Source: an uncultured Duncaniella sp. (GTDB lineage Bacteria; Bacteroidota; Bacteroidia; Bacteroidales; Muribaculaceae). From it: 64,000 bases of DNA. Positions 7,972 to 16,721 of the stretch are shown one piece after another. A program made the translations under genes and the position numbers. Position 1 is the stretch's first letter; each line of letters starts with the position of its first letter. The notes under the pieces were generated by a model. That model was given only the letters and a program-made list of their open reading frames with translations, did no database searches and was not told where the DNA came from. Where the stretch lies: NCBI GenBank assembly GCA_910586665.1, contig CAJUIX010000007.1:74832-138831 (forward strand). The letters are read 5' to 3'.

Positions 7972-10011
7972 ATGAGAAAACATAATCAACAGAAAAAATC
8001 CACACATCCACGCAGCTCCATGCCGCGACTCCTGACAGCTATGATGCTCTTCGGCGCATCGTCGCTGCCTCTGCTGTGTCGTGCCCAAAGCCCGGAAATC
8101 ATCCGGCTCGACAGTATCGAAGTGGTCGAGAGCCGTCATCAGAAGGTGCTCAAGAGCAGCGCGCCCCTCTTCAAGGTTGACGAGAGCGAGTTTAACCGCA
8201 TCGGCATAACCGACATCTCCGACGCCGTCCACCGCCTCCCAGGAGTCAACCTCCGCGACTACGGCGGCCTGGGGGGACTGAAAACTGTGTCTATCCGCGG
8301 GCTCGGCGCGCAACACACCGCCGTGGTCTATGACGGCGTGGTCCTCAGCGACTGCCAAAGCGGGGAGGTTGACATAGCCCGCTACTCGCTCGACAACGTC
8401 GAGTCACTCTCAGTGGTCATCGGCGACAACGACGACATCTTTGTGCCGGCGCGCGCGGCTGCCTCGGCATCGTCGCTCAACATCGCGAGCTACCTTGCAC
8501 CCTCGTCAGCAGGGCCGCTCGAACTCGTCGCGCAGTTCAAGGCCGGCTCCTTCGGCTACGTTAATCCCTACATCCGCATCGGCAAAGGATTTACCGACAA
8601 ATTCTCTATGAATCTCGTCGGCGACTATACATACGCCGAGAATGACTACCCTTTCAGCCTAAAAAACGGCGCGCACACCACCGTCGAGCGCCGCAACAAC
8701 AGCCGCATGAACAACGGGCATGGCGAGATTAACGCGACGTGGCGCCCATCCACCCGCTCATCGCTCAGTGCGAAGGCCTACTACTATGACAACGACCGCC
8801 AACTACCCGGCCCGGCCATCTACTACAACAACGAGAACCACGAATCGCTCCGCGACCGCAACTTCTTCGGGCAGCTACACTACCGCAATGCCTTCAACTC
8901 ACAGTGGTCGCTACAGCTGCATGGCAAATTCAACTGGGCCTCGTCGTTCTATCAGGACATAGACGGAAAATATCCCGGAGGCGTCCTGAACCAGAACTAC
9001 TGGCAACGCGAGACTTACGCCAGCGCATGCCTCCTATGGCTCCCCACCGAAAAGGTAGCCGTCGACTACTCTGGCGACTACTTTTTCAACAATTTCACGA
9101 GCAACCTCCCAACCGAGACCTATCCCTACCGCCACAGCATCCTCCAGTCGCTCACGGCGCGCTACCGCGACCGCCGTCTGACTGCCACGGCACGTCTGCT
9201 CGGCTCCATATACCGCAACGGGGCACGCATCGGCGATGGAGCGCGTGACTTCGAGCGCCTGTCCCCCTCCGCAAGTCTCTCGTTCCAGCCCTTCGCAGCC
9301 GAAATGTTCTATCTGCGCCTCTCCTACAAGAACATTTTCAGGATGCCGACCTTCAACGAGTCATACTTCTACCACTACGGCAACCCCGACCTGCGCCCTG
9401 AGACCAACAACCAGTTCAACATCGGCGCGACATGGCAATTGAAGCCCGGGGCAACATGGATTTCAGACGCAATCGTCACCGTCGACGCCTACGTCAACCA
9501 TGTCAAGAACAAAATCGTAGCCATACCCTACAATATGTTCGTCTGGACAGTGGTCAATCTCGACAAGGCGCGCATATTCGGCTGTGACCTCACGGCAAGC
9601 ACTACTTTCAACGTCGGGCGCCGGCAGGAGATTGTCTTCAACGGCAACTACAGCTATCAGCGCGCCGCACCGCGCACCGACCCAAAATCCGGCGACTATA
9701 ACAAGCAGATTGCCTACATCCCGCGCCACTCCGGGAGCGTCACTCTCGGATATGAGAACCCCTGGGTCAACTTCTCGGTCCACACGACAGGGGTCAGCTG
9801 CCGCTACGCAACCAACGACAACAATCCCGCCACCCGTCTCGGAGGCTACATGGATGTCGGCTGCACAGCCTATCGCACATTCCGATTTTCGGGCCACGAG
9901 GTCGAGCTGCGCGCCGACGTGATGAACTTCCTCGACCGCAACTATGTGGTCGTGGCACGCTACCCCATGCCCGGCCGCTCATGGCGCTGCTCCGTGAAAT
10001 TCACATTATAA
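7972..10011 (+). CDS. btuB: TonB-dependent cobalamin outer-membrane receptor
   Basis: A TonB-dependent receptor, 679 residues from the chosen start. It has a signal peptide ending near LLCRA-Q, a TonB-box-like SIEVVES, a plug domain (ISDAVHRLPGVNLRDYGG, then VSIRGLGAQHTAVVYDGV) and a 22-strand barrel ending in CSVKFTL. The riboswitch and the following btuG, btuF and btuC genes identify the ligand as cobalamin or related corrinoids. An open frame reaches back to a GTG at 7939, but that lies inside the riboswitch. The ATG at 7972 or the one at 8020 (MPRLLTAMM, directly before the hydrophobic core) is more plausible. Confidence 0.9.
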   Translation: MRKHNQQKKSTHPRSSMPRLLTAMMLFGASSLPLLCRAQSPEIIRLDSIEVVESRHQKVLKSSAPLFKVDESEFNRIGITDISDAVHRLPGVNLRDYGGLGGLKTVSIRGLGAQHTAVVYDGVVLSDCQSGEVDIARYSLDNVESLSVVIGDNDDIFVPARAAASASSLNIASYLAPSSAGPLELVAQFKAGSFGYVNPYIRIGKGFTDKFSMNLVGDYTYAENDYPFSLKNGAHTTVERRNNSRMNNGHGEINATWRPSTRSSLSAKAYYYDNDRQLPGPAIYYNNENHESLRDRNFFGQLHYRNAFNSQWSLQLHGKFNWASSFYQDIDGKYPGGVLNQNYWQRETYASACLLWLPTEKVAVDYSGDYFFNNFTSNLPTETYPYRHSILQSLTARYRDRRLTATARLLGSIYRNGARIGDGARDFERLSPSASLSFQPFAAEMFYLRLSYKNIFRMPTFNESYFYHYGNPDLRPETNNQFNIGATWQLKPGATWISDAIVTVDAYVNHVKNKIVAIPYNMFVWTVVNLDKARIFGCDLTASTTFNVGRRQEIVFNGNYSYQRAAPRTDPKSGDYNKQIAYIPRHSGSVTLGYENPWVNFSVHTTGVSCRYATNDNNPATRLGGYMDVGCTAYRTFRFSGHEVELRADVMNFLDRNYVVVARYPMPGRSWRCSVKFTL

Positions 10012-10049
10012 TCAAACACATATAAACCAATTCTATCATTTTCCACATC

Positions 10050-11129
10050 ATGACACTCAACAAAGTGCTAATCGGTGCCTTGTGCGCCCTTTCGCTCGGC
10101 TTCACAGCCTGTAGCGACGACGATGACGACAGAAGCCAATTCGCCGGCCTCGAAGAATACAAAGGCGTATTTGTTATCAACCAGGGGAATATGGATAACA
10201 ATATTCCCGGTAGCATCACCAATATTGACACAAAGGATGGCGAAGCATATCAGAATGTGTTCAAGACCGTCAACGGCCGAGTGCTCGGCGACACTCCCCA
10301 AAGCGCGATAATACACGGCGACAAAATGTATGTGGCCGTATACCAGTCCAATGTAATTGAAATTCTTGACAGCAAAACTCTTAAATCAATAAAGACTATC
10401 GGTCTTTCAGGCGAAGGAACCAGGCCGCGCTACTTTGCTGCCAATGGTGACAAAGTATATGTCAGCCTCTATGACGGCTATGTGGGCCGCATCGACACCA
10501 AAAGCCTTGAGCTCGAAGCAAAAGTCAAGGTAGGTCCTAACCCGGAAGAAATGGTAATTGTTGGGAAATACCTGTATGTTACTAATTCTGACGGATTAAA
10601 TTATCTAAACAAATTTGCCAATGGTTATACCGTCTCAAAAATCAATGTCTCATCCTTTATCGAAGAGAAAAAAATACAGGTCGGTATGAATCCGAATCAT
10701 ATTGTATCAAATGGGAATGACATTTTTGTTATCTGCACAGGGGACTATTCAGAAGCTAATCCCCCGACACTAAAACGTATAACTAAGGATGACAGTGTAG
10801 AAAGTATGTTTGGAGCCTCATACATGGCTATAAACAAAGATTTACTCTATATTATATATGCCCCCTATGCCGATTGGGGAAAAGATCCCATACCTCCGAC
10901 ATATTATGTATATTCAATCTCTAAAAATAAGAAGACTCAATTAAATCTTAGCGACATCATATCACCAGTCACAATAGCTGTCAGTCCGAAAAATGGAAAT
11001 ATATTTATATCCACATACTCTATCAACAACGGTTATTCAGATCCCTGTTTCATAAATGAATATACCTCAACCGGGGCATTTGTAAAACAATATAATGCCG
11101 GTATAGGTGCTGGATGTATATTTATGTAA
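10050..11129 (+). CDS. btuG: Surface-exposed cobalamin-binding lipoprotein, beta-propeller (BtuG-like)
   Basis: A 359-residue lipoprotein with lipobox GFTAC at residues 17-21, followed by an acidic stretch (SDDDDD) typical of surface export in Bacteroidetes. The body consists of YncE/DUF5074-like beta-propeller blades, each containing a DKxYVxxYxxxVxxID pattern. Such proteins downstream of btuB are BtuG, which captures B12 at the cell surface with very high affinity and passes it to BtuB (known for Bacteroides thetaiotaomicron). Base composition changes inside the gene: about 58% GC at 10081-10140 and 52% at 10441-10500, but 30-33% at 10561-10620 and 10921-11040. The C-terminal half may have a different origin. 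Confidence 0.85.
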   Translation: MTLNKVLIGALCALSLGFTACSDDDDDRSQFAGLEEYKGVFVINQGNMDNNIPGSITNIDTKDGEAYQNVFKTVNGRVLGDTPQSAIIHGDKMYVAVYQSNVIEILDSKTLKSIKTIGLSGEGTRPRYFAANGDKVYVSLYDGYVGRIDTKSLELEAKVKVGPNPEEMVIVGKYLYVTNSDGLNYLNKFANGYTVSKINVSSFIEEKKIQVGMNPNHIVSNGNDIFVICTGDYSEANPPTLKRITKDDSVESMFGASYMAINKDLLYIIYAPYADWGKDPIPPTYYVYSISKNKKTQLNLSDIISPVTIAVSPKNGNIFISTYSINNGYSDPCFINEYTSTGAFVKQYNAGIGAGCIFM

Positions 11130-11139
11130 CCCTCTCTAA

Positions 11140-12285
11140 ATGAACAACTCAATTCTTTTCTGTCTGATATTTACGCTGGTTTTGCCCTTCCTTACCTCGT
11201 GTAAGGGGGGCAATTCCCATGTATCGGCCGAGGGGGTGGCGGGCGACACCCTCGAAATGAAATATGCCCGCAACCTCACAATAGTGCGACATCCCGGCTA
11301 TACCACGGCCACCATCCGTAACCCCTGGGACAGCACAAAGACGCTGCATAGATACATACTCGTCGGCGACAGCGCGGATATGCCCGACAATCTGCCAAAA
11401 GGCACAGTTGTGAGGACGCCGCTCAAGCGCGCGCTCGTCTACTCGACCGTCCACCAGGCGCTTATCGACGAATTCGAAGCGGCAGAGGCAATCGGTGGCA
11501 TCTGCGACGCACAGTATGTCAATGACCGCGCCATGCTCTCACGCATCACCCAGGGCAAAGTCACCGACTGCGGCAACAGCAACTCTCCGAACCTCGAAAA
11601 AATCATACAACTCAACCCAGACGCAATTCTCCTCTCCCCCTACGAAAACTCCGGCACCTACGGCAAAATCGGCCAAATGGGCATACCTCTGATTGAATGT
11701 GCCGACTACATGGAAAGCTCACCCCTCTCGCGCACAGAGTGGATGAAATTCTACGGCCTGCTCTTCGGATGTGAAAAAGAGGCCGACAAAATCTTTACAG
11801 AGACCGAAAACGCATATCTTGCACTCAAAGCCATGACCGACACCGTCAGTCATAGACCGAAGGTCATAGTCGACCGCCTCTACGGCAACAGCTGGTATGT
11901 CCCCGCGGTGCGCTCGACAATGGGCACCTACATCCGCGATGCCGGAGGCTGCAACCCCTTCGACCACATCGACGCCAGCGGCAGCGTCGGGCTTTCGGGG
12001 GAGCAGGTGCTCCACGAGGCCGGTGATGCCGATATATGGCTCGTCCGCTATTCGCAGGCTTCCGACAAGCCCCTCGCAGAACTGCGTACGGACAATGCAA
12101 TATATCCGATGTTCAAAGCGTTGAAAGATGGACGGGTGTATGGCTGCAACACTCAGAAAGTCAGATTTTACGAGGATACCCCCTTCCACCCCCACTGGTT
12201 CCTCCGCAATCTCATAGCCATAATCCACCCCGAGCTTACAGAACCGGAGACCGGGCAAATATACTTCACCCCTCTACAGCCCTGA
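11140..12285 (+). CDS. btuF: Cobalamin ABC transporter substrate-binding lipoprotein
   Basis: A 381-residue class III periplasmic binding protein with lipobox FLTSC. It contains the two-lobed BtuF/FhuD-type pattern: KRALVYSTVHQALIDEFEAA at the start of lobe one, LEKIIQLNPDAILLSPYEN at its end, a long interlobe helix, and a C-terminal lobe with AEL-DNAIYPMFKALKDGRVYG. It should hold cobalamin in the periplasm after BtuB transport and deliver it to BtuC. It starts 10 bases after btuG and is followed 38 bases later by the permease, so the genes form one riboswitch-controlled operon. The substrate is assigned from context. Confidence 0.85.
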   Translation: MNNSILFCLIFTLVLPFLTSCKGGNSHVSAEGVAGDTLEMKYARNLTIVRHPGYTTATIRNPWDSTKTLHRYILVGDSADMPDNLPKGTVVRTPLKRALVYSTVHQALIDEFEAAEAIGGICDAQYVNDRAMLSRITQGKVTDCGNSNSPNLEKIIQLNPDAILLSPYENSGTYGKIGQMGIPLIECADYMESSPLSRTEWMKFYGLLFGCEKEADKIFTETENAYLALKAMTDTVSHRPKVIVDRLYGNSWYVPAVRSTMGTYIRDAGGCNPFDHIDASGSVGLSGEQVLHEAGDADIWLVRYSQASDKPLAELRTDNAIYPMFKALKDGRVYGCNTQKVRFYEDTPFHPHWFLRNLIAIIHPELTEPETGQIYFTPLQP

Positions 12286-12323
12286 GGCAACATTAATTCG
12301 AAACCCACCTCCCTGACGCAGAA

Positions 12324-13322
12324 ATGAAATTCGCAATCACGGCAGTCATAGTCGCAGTGCTCTTCCTGATGAACCTCTTCATCGGCTCTGTCGACCTGCC
12401 CGCGTCGGAGGTATTCGCTATCCTGACAGGGAGCCACAACGGCGGTGGGACAGCCGAGTTCATAGTCCTCGGAAGCCGTCTCCCTATGGCAATAACAGCC
12501 CTCTTGGCAGGTGCGGCACTCGCAGCCTCCGGCCTGATGCTCCAGACAGCCTTCCGCAACCCGCTCGCCGGCCCCTCGGTGCTCGGCATCACCTCCGGCG
12601 CGAGCCTCGGCGTGGCCCTCGTCATGCTCCTGCTCGGCGGTACGCTCACTGCCGGAAGCTTCTCAATCGGCGGCTACGGGGCAATCATCGCCGGAGCCTT
12701 TATCGGAAGCATACTTATCATGGGGGTACTCATCGCGCTCTCGTCGATACTCAAAAACGACCTCATGCTGCTCATCACGGGCATCATGATCGGCTACCTC
12801 GTCTCGTCGGCAATCATGCTGCTCAACTTCATTTCAACTGCCGAGGGGGTGCAGAGCTATGTCATGTGGGGCATGAGCACCTTCAACGGGGTGTCGATGT
12901 CGCAACTTCCGCTCTTCGCCTTGCTCACAGCCGTCGGGATAGTGATGTCACTTCTGCTTATCAAGCCTCTCAACCTCCTGCTGCTCGGCGACGGCTATGC
13001 CCGCAATCTCGGCATAAACCTCGCCCGCGTGCGCAACCTCCTACTGCTTGCCACAGGGGTGCTGACAGCCACGGTCACCGCCTACTGCGGCCCGGTGTCC
13101 TTCATCGGCCTGGCCATGCCCCATGTAGCCCGCATGGTCTTTCACACCGACAACCACCGCACACTCATGCCCGCCACTCTGCTGACCGGCGCAGCCGTCG
13201 CCCTCGGCTGCAATCTCATCTGCGTGCTCCCCTCCGACTCTGTGCTCCCGCTCAACGCCGTCACTCCACTCATCGGTGCCCCGGTGGTAATCCGCGTGCT
13301 CATCGGACACAGAAAAAAATAG
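12324..13322 (+). CDS. btuC: FecCD/BtuC-type ABC transporter permease
   Basis: A 332-residue inner-membrane permease of the FecCD family with about ten hydrophobic segments. Family signatures are visible: RLPMAITALLAGAALAASGL near residue 53, NPLAGPSVLGITSGA near residue 75, and the coupling region GPVSFIGLAMPHVARM near residue 256. It should form the channel for cobalamin with BtuF and an ATPase. No ATPase gene follows; the next gene encodes an unrelated membrane protein. BtuD must therefore be encoded elsewhere or a shared ATPase must be used. Confidence 0.9.
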   Translation: MKFAITAVIVAVLFLMNLFIGSVDLPASEVFAILTGSHNGGGTAEFIVLGSRLPMAITALLAGAALAASGLMLQTAFRNPLAGPSVLGITSGASLGVALVMLLLGGTLTAGSFSIGGYGAIIAGAFIGSILIMGVLIALSSILKNDLMLLITGIMIGYLVSSAIMLLNFISTAEGVQSYVMWGMSTFNGVSMSQLPLFALLTAVGIVMSLLLIKPLNLLLLGDGYARNLGINLARVRNLLLLATGVLTATVTAYCGPVSFIGLAMPHVARMVFHTDNHRTLMPATLLTGAAVALGCNLICVLPSDSVLPLNAVTPLIGAPVVIRVLIGHRKK

Positions 13323-13368
13323 CGGCTTTATTCAAACCATTCCCAAGGGGTAATTTGTTGTAAAAGAT

Positions 13369-14433
13369 GTGAAAGCATCATCACCGACACCCCGCCCACG
13401 TCCTCACGCTATCGCTATTGTCAGCAAAGTCCTGAAGGTAATACTGCCTGTCGCAATATCGGCAGGCATGGTCATTTGGCTCTTCCACAAAGTAAATTTC
13501 TCTCAGGTCAAGGGTATAATCGAGCAAGGGGTCGGCTACGGCTATATCATAGCCATGATGATTATCACCGTGCTCTCCCACATCATCCGGGGTATCCGCT
13601 GGGGCATACAGCTGCGCGCCGCCGGCATCCCGCGCATCCCGGTGACAGCCGAGAGCGTGTCGATATTCGGAGCCTACGCCCTCAACCTGATATTCCCCTA
13701 CCTCGGCGAGGCCTGGAGGTGTGTCTACATCTCTAAGCGCGAGAACTGCAAGCTATCGACAGTTGTCGGCACCGACCTCGGCGACCGCGCCTCCGACGGA
13801 GTAATGATACTCCTGCTGCTCTTTCTCACTCTTTTCGTGGCTCATCCGGCCATGCAGCGCTTCCTCGACAAATATCCGCTCGGAGAGGCCATAGACCGCG
13901 TGACAACCGGTGGAAGACTCTGGATTTGGCTCGGGATAATCCTCGCTGTGCTCATAGCAGCTGACTATTTCTTTCGTCACACCGAGACCGTGCAGGGTAT
14001 CAACAAGAGCATCACCCGTATATGGGACGGCTTCAAGGTGCTGTTCCACATGAAGGGAACTGGAATGTATATCGTGTTGACTTTCGGTATATGGATATGC
14101 TATTTCCTCGAGGCCTACGTCTGTTTCTTCGCCTTCCCCTTCACTCGCGAGCTCATTACACAGCCCGGCTCGCACTACGGGCTTATACCCGGGCTCGTGG
14201 TGTTCGTGTTCGGCTCGTGCAGCATGGGGGTGCCTTCCAACGGCGGCCTCGGACCGTGGAACATCGCTGTCATGTTCGCTCTGAGCCTGTTCGGGATAAG
14301 CGACAGCGACGGAACGGCCTATTCAATCGTCTGCTGGAGCTTCCAGACGATAATACTGATTGCATCAGGTATTTTCGGCGCCTTCTATATAATGTTCTCC
14401 AAAAGGAAGTTGGAAAAAGAGGAGCATGGCTAA
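13369..14433 (+). CDS. Lysylphosphatidylglycerol-synthase-like membrane protein (UPF0104/AglD-type flippase family)
   Basis: A 354-residue polytopic membrane protein of the LPG_synthase_TM (UPF0104) family. It shows AISAGMVIWLFHKVNF, the HIIRGIRWGIQLRAAG loop, YLGEAWRCVYISKRENC, DRASDGVMILLLLFLT and GVPSNGGLGPWNIAVMF motifs and seven to eight transmembrane segments. Relatives flip or modify lipid-linked sugars or lipids. The start is a GTG at 13369; the ATG two bases earlier is out of frame. It follows btuC by 46 bases, so it may be read from the B12 transcript, but no functional link is known. Its TAA stop abuts the MITE-like element. Confidence 0.75.
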   Translation: MKASSPTPRPRPHAIAIVSKVLKVILPVAISAGMVIWLFHKVNFSQVKGIIEQGVGYGYIIAMMIITVLSHIIRGIRWGIQLRAAGIPRIPVTAESVSIFGAYALNLIFPYLGEAWRCVYISKRENCKLSTVVGTDLGDRASDGVMILLLLFLTLFVAHPAMQRFLDKYPLGEAIDRVTTGGRLWIWLGIILAVLIAADYFFRHTETVQGINKSITRIWDGFKVLFHMKGTGMYIVLTFGIWICYFLEAYVCFFAFPFTRELITQPGSHYGLIPGLVVFVFGSCSMGVPSNGGLGPWNIAVMFALSLFGISDSDGTAYSIVCWSFQTIILIASGIFGAFYIMFSKRKLEKEEHG

Positions 14434-14770
14434 GAGGTTGTTTAATAACAAATGTGAAGCCGGAGTGGATGGATTTTTGAGCTAACCTGTTCATAATCTG
14501 AGGGAGCAATGCTGTGGCATTGTGACTGAAGATTAGGGACAGGGTAGCCAAAAAGACATCCATGCAGGCTATGGTAACTATTGTTAACTTCCTTATACAT
14601 TATAAATTGATTTGACGAAGTTGTGAAAAATGATTTTCAGCATCCAATCTCTCGGGTGCCTTTCGTGCTGAATTTCAGTCACAATGCCACGGCATTGCTC
14701 CTTCAATTCATCCCGAAATCCACCTAAAGAGATTGGACTCCGGCTTTCACATTTGTTTTTAAACAACCTC
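14434..14770 (+). mobile_element. MITE-like non-autonomous element, 337 bp
   Basis: The ends are inverted copies over about 33 bases: GAGGTTGTTTAATAACAAAT... on the left and the complement of ...AAACAACCTC on the right, with only one or two differences. A second inverted block, GGAGCAATGCYGTGGCATTG and about 8 more bases, lies 80-110 bases inside each end. TAA trinucleotides at 14431-14433 and 14771-14773 could be a 3-base target duplication. No transposase is encoded. It fills the gap between two convergent genes. The GAGGYTGT start recalls IS5/IS1182-type ends; the family is uncertain. Confidence 0.7.
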
Positions 14771-15987
14771 TAATTTTTTGAGCCGAGAGTAAAGCGTAGG
14801 CCGAGGTTTAGGTTGAACTCGAGGGGGCGCTCCTTGTAGATAGTCTTAATCTGTGTATTGTCGTCGAAATAATAGCTGACACCCGGCTCGGCATAGAGGC
14901 CGACAGCAGGACTGATGTTCCACTGGATGCCGGCTCCTGCATTGAGTGAGAACTGGAAGGGCTTATCGTCAAGCTGCTCGGTCTTTGTTTCAACAATTTG
15001 GCCGTCTACATACCTGCTTATAGAGTATTTTGCCGAGACACACTTCTCAGCAAGCACTCCGGCGGAAGCATAGAGGTCGAATGAGCGCCAGGAGGCTATT
15101 CGGTATTTAAGATTTAGGGGGATACCTATGTAATGCAGCGACTGCTCGCCGGATGTGTGGTTACTTTTGATGTCTGAACCAAGATAAGTATAGCTCAGGC
15201 CGCTCTCTATGGCAAAGCGGGAATTGAAATCATATTTCAATGTCAGCCCGACGCGGATTGGGAGGTGGTGGCTATAGTCAAGATAGTCGGGAGGAAGCGC
15301 GCGCGACACCCTGGTATCTTCCTTGTCAGGATTTTCTCCTTCTCCAAGGAACTTGTCAGCGGATGTTGACCACATGTCACGACCCCTGCTGTTGCCCGAC
15401 TTGATTCCGCTGCCACCAAAGGCAAACACTCCGAGCGCGAGCGGGGAGGAGGATTTTTTTCGAGCTATATAGCGGGAGGGATTATCATAATATTTTTGGC
15501 GGGAGGATTTGGTTTGGGGAGGATTAGGGAAATCAGAGCCATCATTAGATGAATTAGAGGAATCAGAGGTCTCAGAGATTTCGACATTCTGAGAGGCCGG
15601 AACCTGGGTATGCTCGTCCGGGACGGCTGACGACGGAGCAGCCACATGGCCAATAACGGCAGTCTTCGAAGGTGAGTTGGATTGGTCTATGTTTTGTTCA
15701 GGCTGAAGATTGTTTGCAGGGGTCGAGGGCTGAGGGATGGCTGCAATAGTCGCATCGGGGATGCTCATGTCAGGGCTCCCGACGTAGAGCCACAGTGCGC
15801 CTACCGAAAGGAGCGCCATGATGGCGGCTGCCACGGCAAGACGCCGCACACGGGGTAGGAAGATGATGCCTCTGCGCCGGCGCGCACCCTTGCATCCCGC
15901 CTCTACCGCGTCCCATAGCCCTTCAGGCTCGGCTATTTCATAGTCCGCCATCCGATTCTGTATATCTTTCAGCCACTTGTCTTTCAT
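14770..15987 (-). CDS. Membrane-anchored protein with C-terminal outer-membrane beta-barrel, sigma-factor partner
   Basis: This 405-residue protein has a short charged cytoplasmic segment (residues 1-40). One transmembrane helix follows (about 50-70, VAAAIMALLSVGALWLYVG), then a long Ser/Pro/Asn-rich linker (about 71-230). The C-terminal portion from about residue 240 resembles a PorT-type barrel (VGLTLKYDFNSRFAIESGLSY ... FNLNLGLRFTLG). It starts 2 bases after the ECF sigma factor stop, the usual place for an anti-sigma factor, so the N-terminus may bind the sigma factor. The stop codon TAG uses the last base of the adjacent MITE-like element. The function is inferred from architecture and position only. 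Confidence 0.7.
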   Translation of the reverse strand: MKDKWLKDIQNRMADYEIAEPEGLWDAVEAGCKGARRRRGIIFLPRVRRLAVAAAIMALLSVGALWLYVGSPDMSIPDATIAAIPQPSTPANNLQPEQNIDQSNSPSKTAVIGHVAAPSSAVPDEHTQVPASQNVEISETSDSSNSSNDGSDFPNPPQTKSSRQKYYDNPSRYIARKKSSSPLALGVFAFGGSGIKSGNSRGRDMWSTSADKFLGEGENPDKEDTRVSRALPPDYLDYSHHLPIRVGLTLKYDFNSRFAIESGLSYTYLGSDIKSNHTSGEQSLHYIGIPLNLKYRIASWRSFDLYASAGVLAEKCVSAKYSISRYVDGQIVETKTEQLDDKPFQFSLNAGAGIQWNISPAVGLYAEPGVSYYFDDNTQIKTIYKERPLEFNLNLGLRFTLGSKN

Positions 15988-15989
15988 AA

Positions 15990-16535
15990 TTATTTCTTAA
16001 TTGATTGATACTGCCTTAGCTTCGCTGCAAGCATGGCCTTGGCTCTATGGAGCTGCGAGGCCGAAGTATTTTCCTTGATATTTAGTATGGCTGCAATTTC
16101 CCTGTGGCTTCGTCCCTCTATCACACTGAGGTTGAAGATGGTCCTATAGCCGTCGGGGAGCGCGCGGATACAATCAAAGATTACATTGGAAGGAAGCTCG
16201 TCGACCTCCGGCTCCTCGTCGGGAATATCAAGCTCGACATCTGTGAGTTCCGTGAAGCTGACATGCAGATTCTGCCTTATGAACCTAAGGGAGTCGTTGA
16301 CCACGACCCTTGTCATCCATGCTTTCAATGAGCCTGCGCCCCTGTAATCAAAAGAGCCTATGGATGAGAATATCTTAATGAAGCTTTCCTGCAAGAGGTC
16401 CCTTACATCCTCGTCGTTAGGGATATAGCGGGAACATACAGCCGTGAGATGACCGACGTTGGAGTCATAGATCTTCCTCATGGCCGCACTGTCGCCTCTA
16501 CCGGCAAGCCGCACTAATTCCTTTTCTCTATCCAT
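15990..16535 (-). CDS. ECF-type RNA polymerase sigma factor
   Basis: A 181-residue sigma-70 family protein with region 2 (residues about 18-85, including DVRDLLQESFIKIFSSIGSF) and region 4 (about 120-175, LPDGYRTIFNLSVIEGRSHREIAAIL plus the recognition-helix segment SASQLHRAKAML). It lacks regions 1 and 3, as ECF sigmas do. It is co-transcribed with the downstream membrane/barrel protein, which probably controls it. Target promoters are not evident. The upstream region (16536-16721) is rich in inverted repeats. Confidence 0.92.
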   Translation of the reverse strand: MDREKELVRLAGRGDSAAMRKIYDSNVGHLTAVCSRYIPNDEDVRDLLQESFIKIFSSIGSFDYRGAGSLKAWMTRVVVNDSLRFIRQNLHVSFTELTDVELDIPDEEPEVDELPSNVIFDCIRALPDGYRTIFNLSVIEGRSHREIAAILNIKENTSASQLHRAKAMLAAKLRQYQSIKK

Positions 16536-16627
16536 AGGCTGAGTAACCTACTAAATATGGGGTGTCTTAGTCTGTAACACCCGATAACCTTCCCCGCAAA
16601 TATCGCGGTTTACTAATCAACGTGTCC

Positions 16628-16705
16628 GACACCCGGATTCTTGCACAGAGGGTGTCATTATGGATGTTGCAGCATCCCTATAGAATCTTCTTTGCAACAT
16701 CCATA
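16628..16705 (-). terminator. Hairpin cluster downstream of the NigD-like gene
   Basis: Perfect 13-base arms TATGGATGTTGCA (16659-16671) and TGCAACATCCATA (16693-16705) enclose a 21-base loop. A second stem, GACACCC/GGGTGTC (16628-16634 and 16650-16656), lies next to it. On the minus strand the hairpins follow the NigD-like gene and precede the sigma-factor gene. There is no T-run, so this is a candidate terminator or processing structure. A further GGGTGT/ACACCC pair lies near 16561-16583. Confidence 0.5.
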
Positions 16706-16721
16706 AATAATTTGAGCAGGT

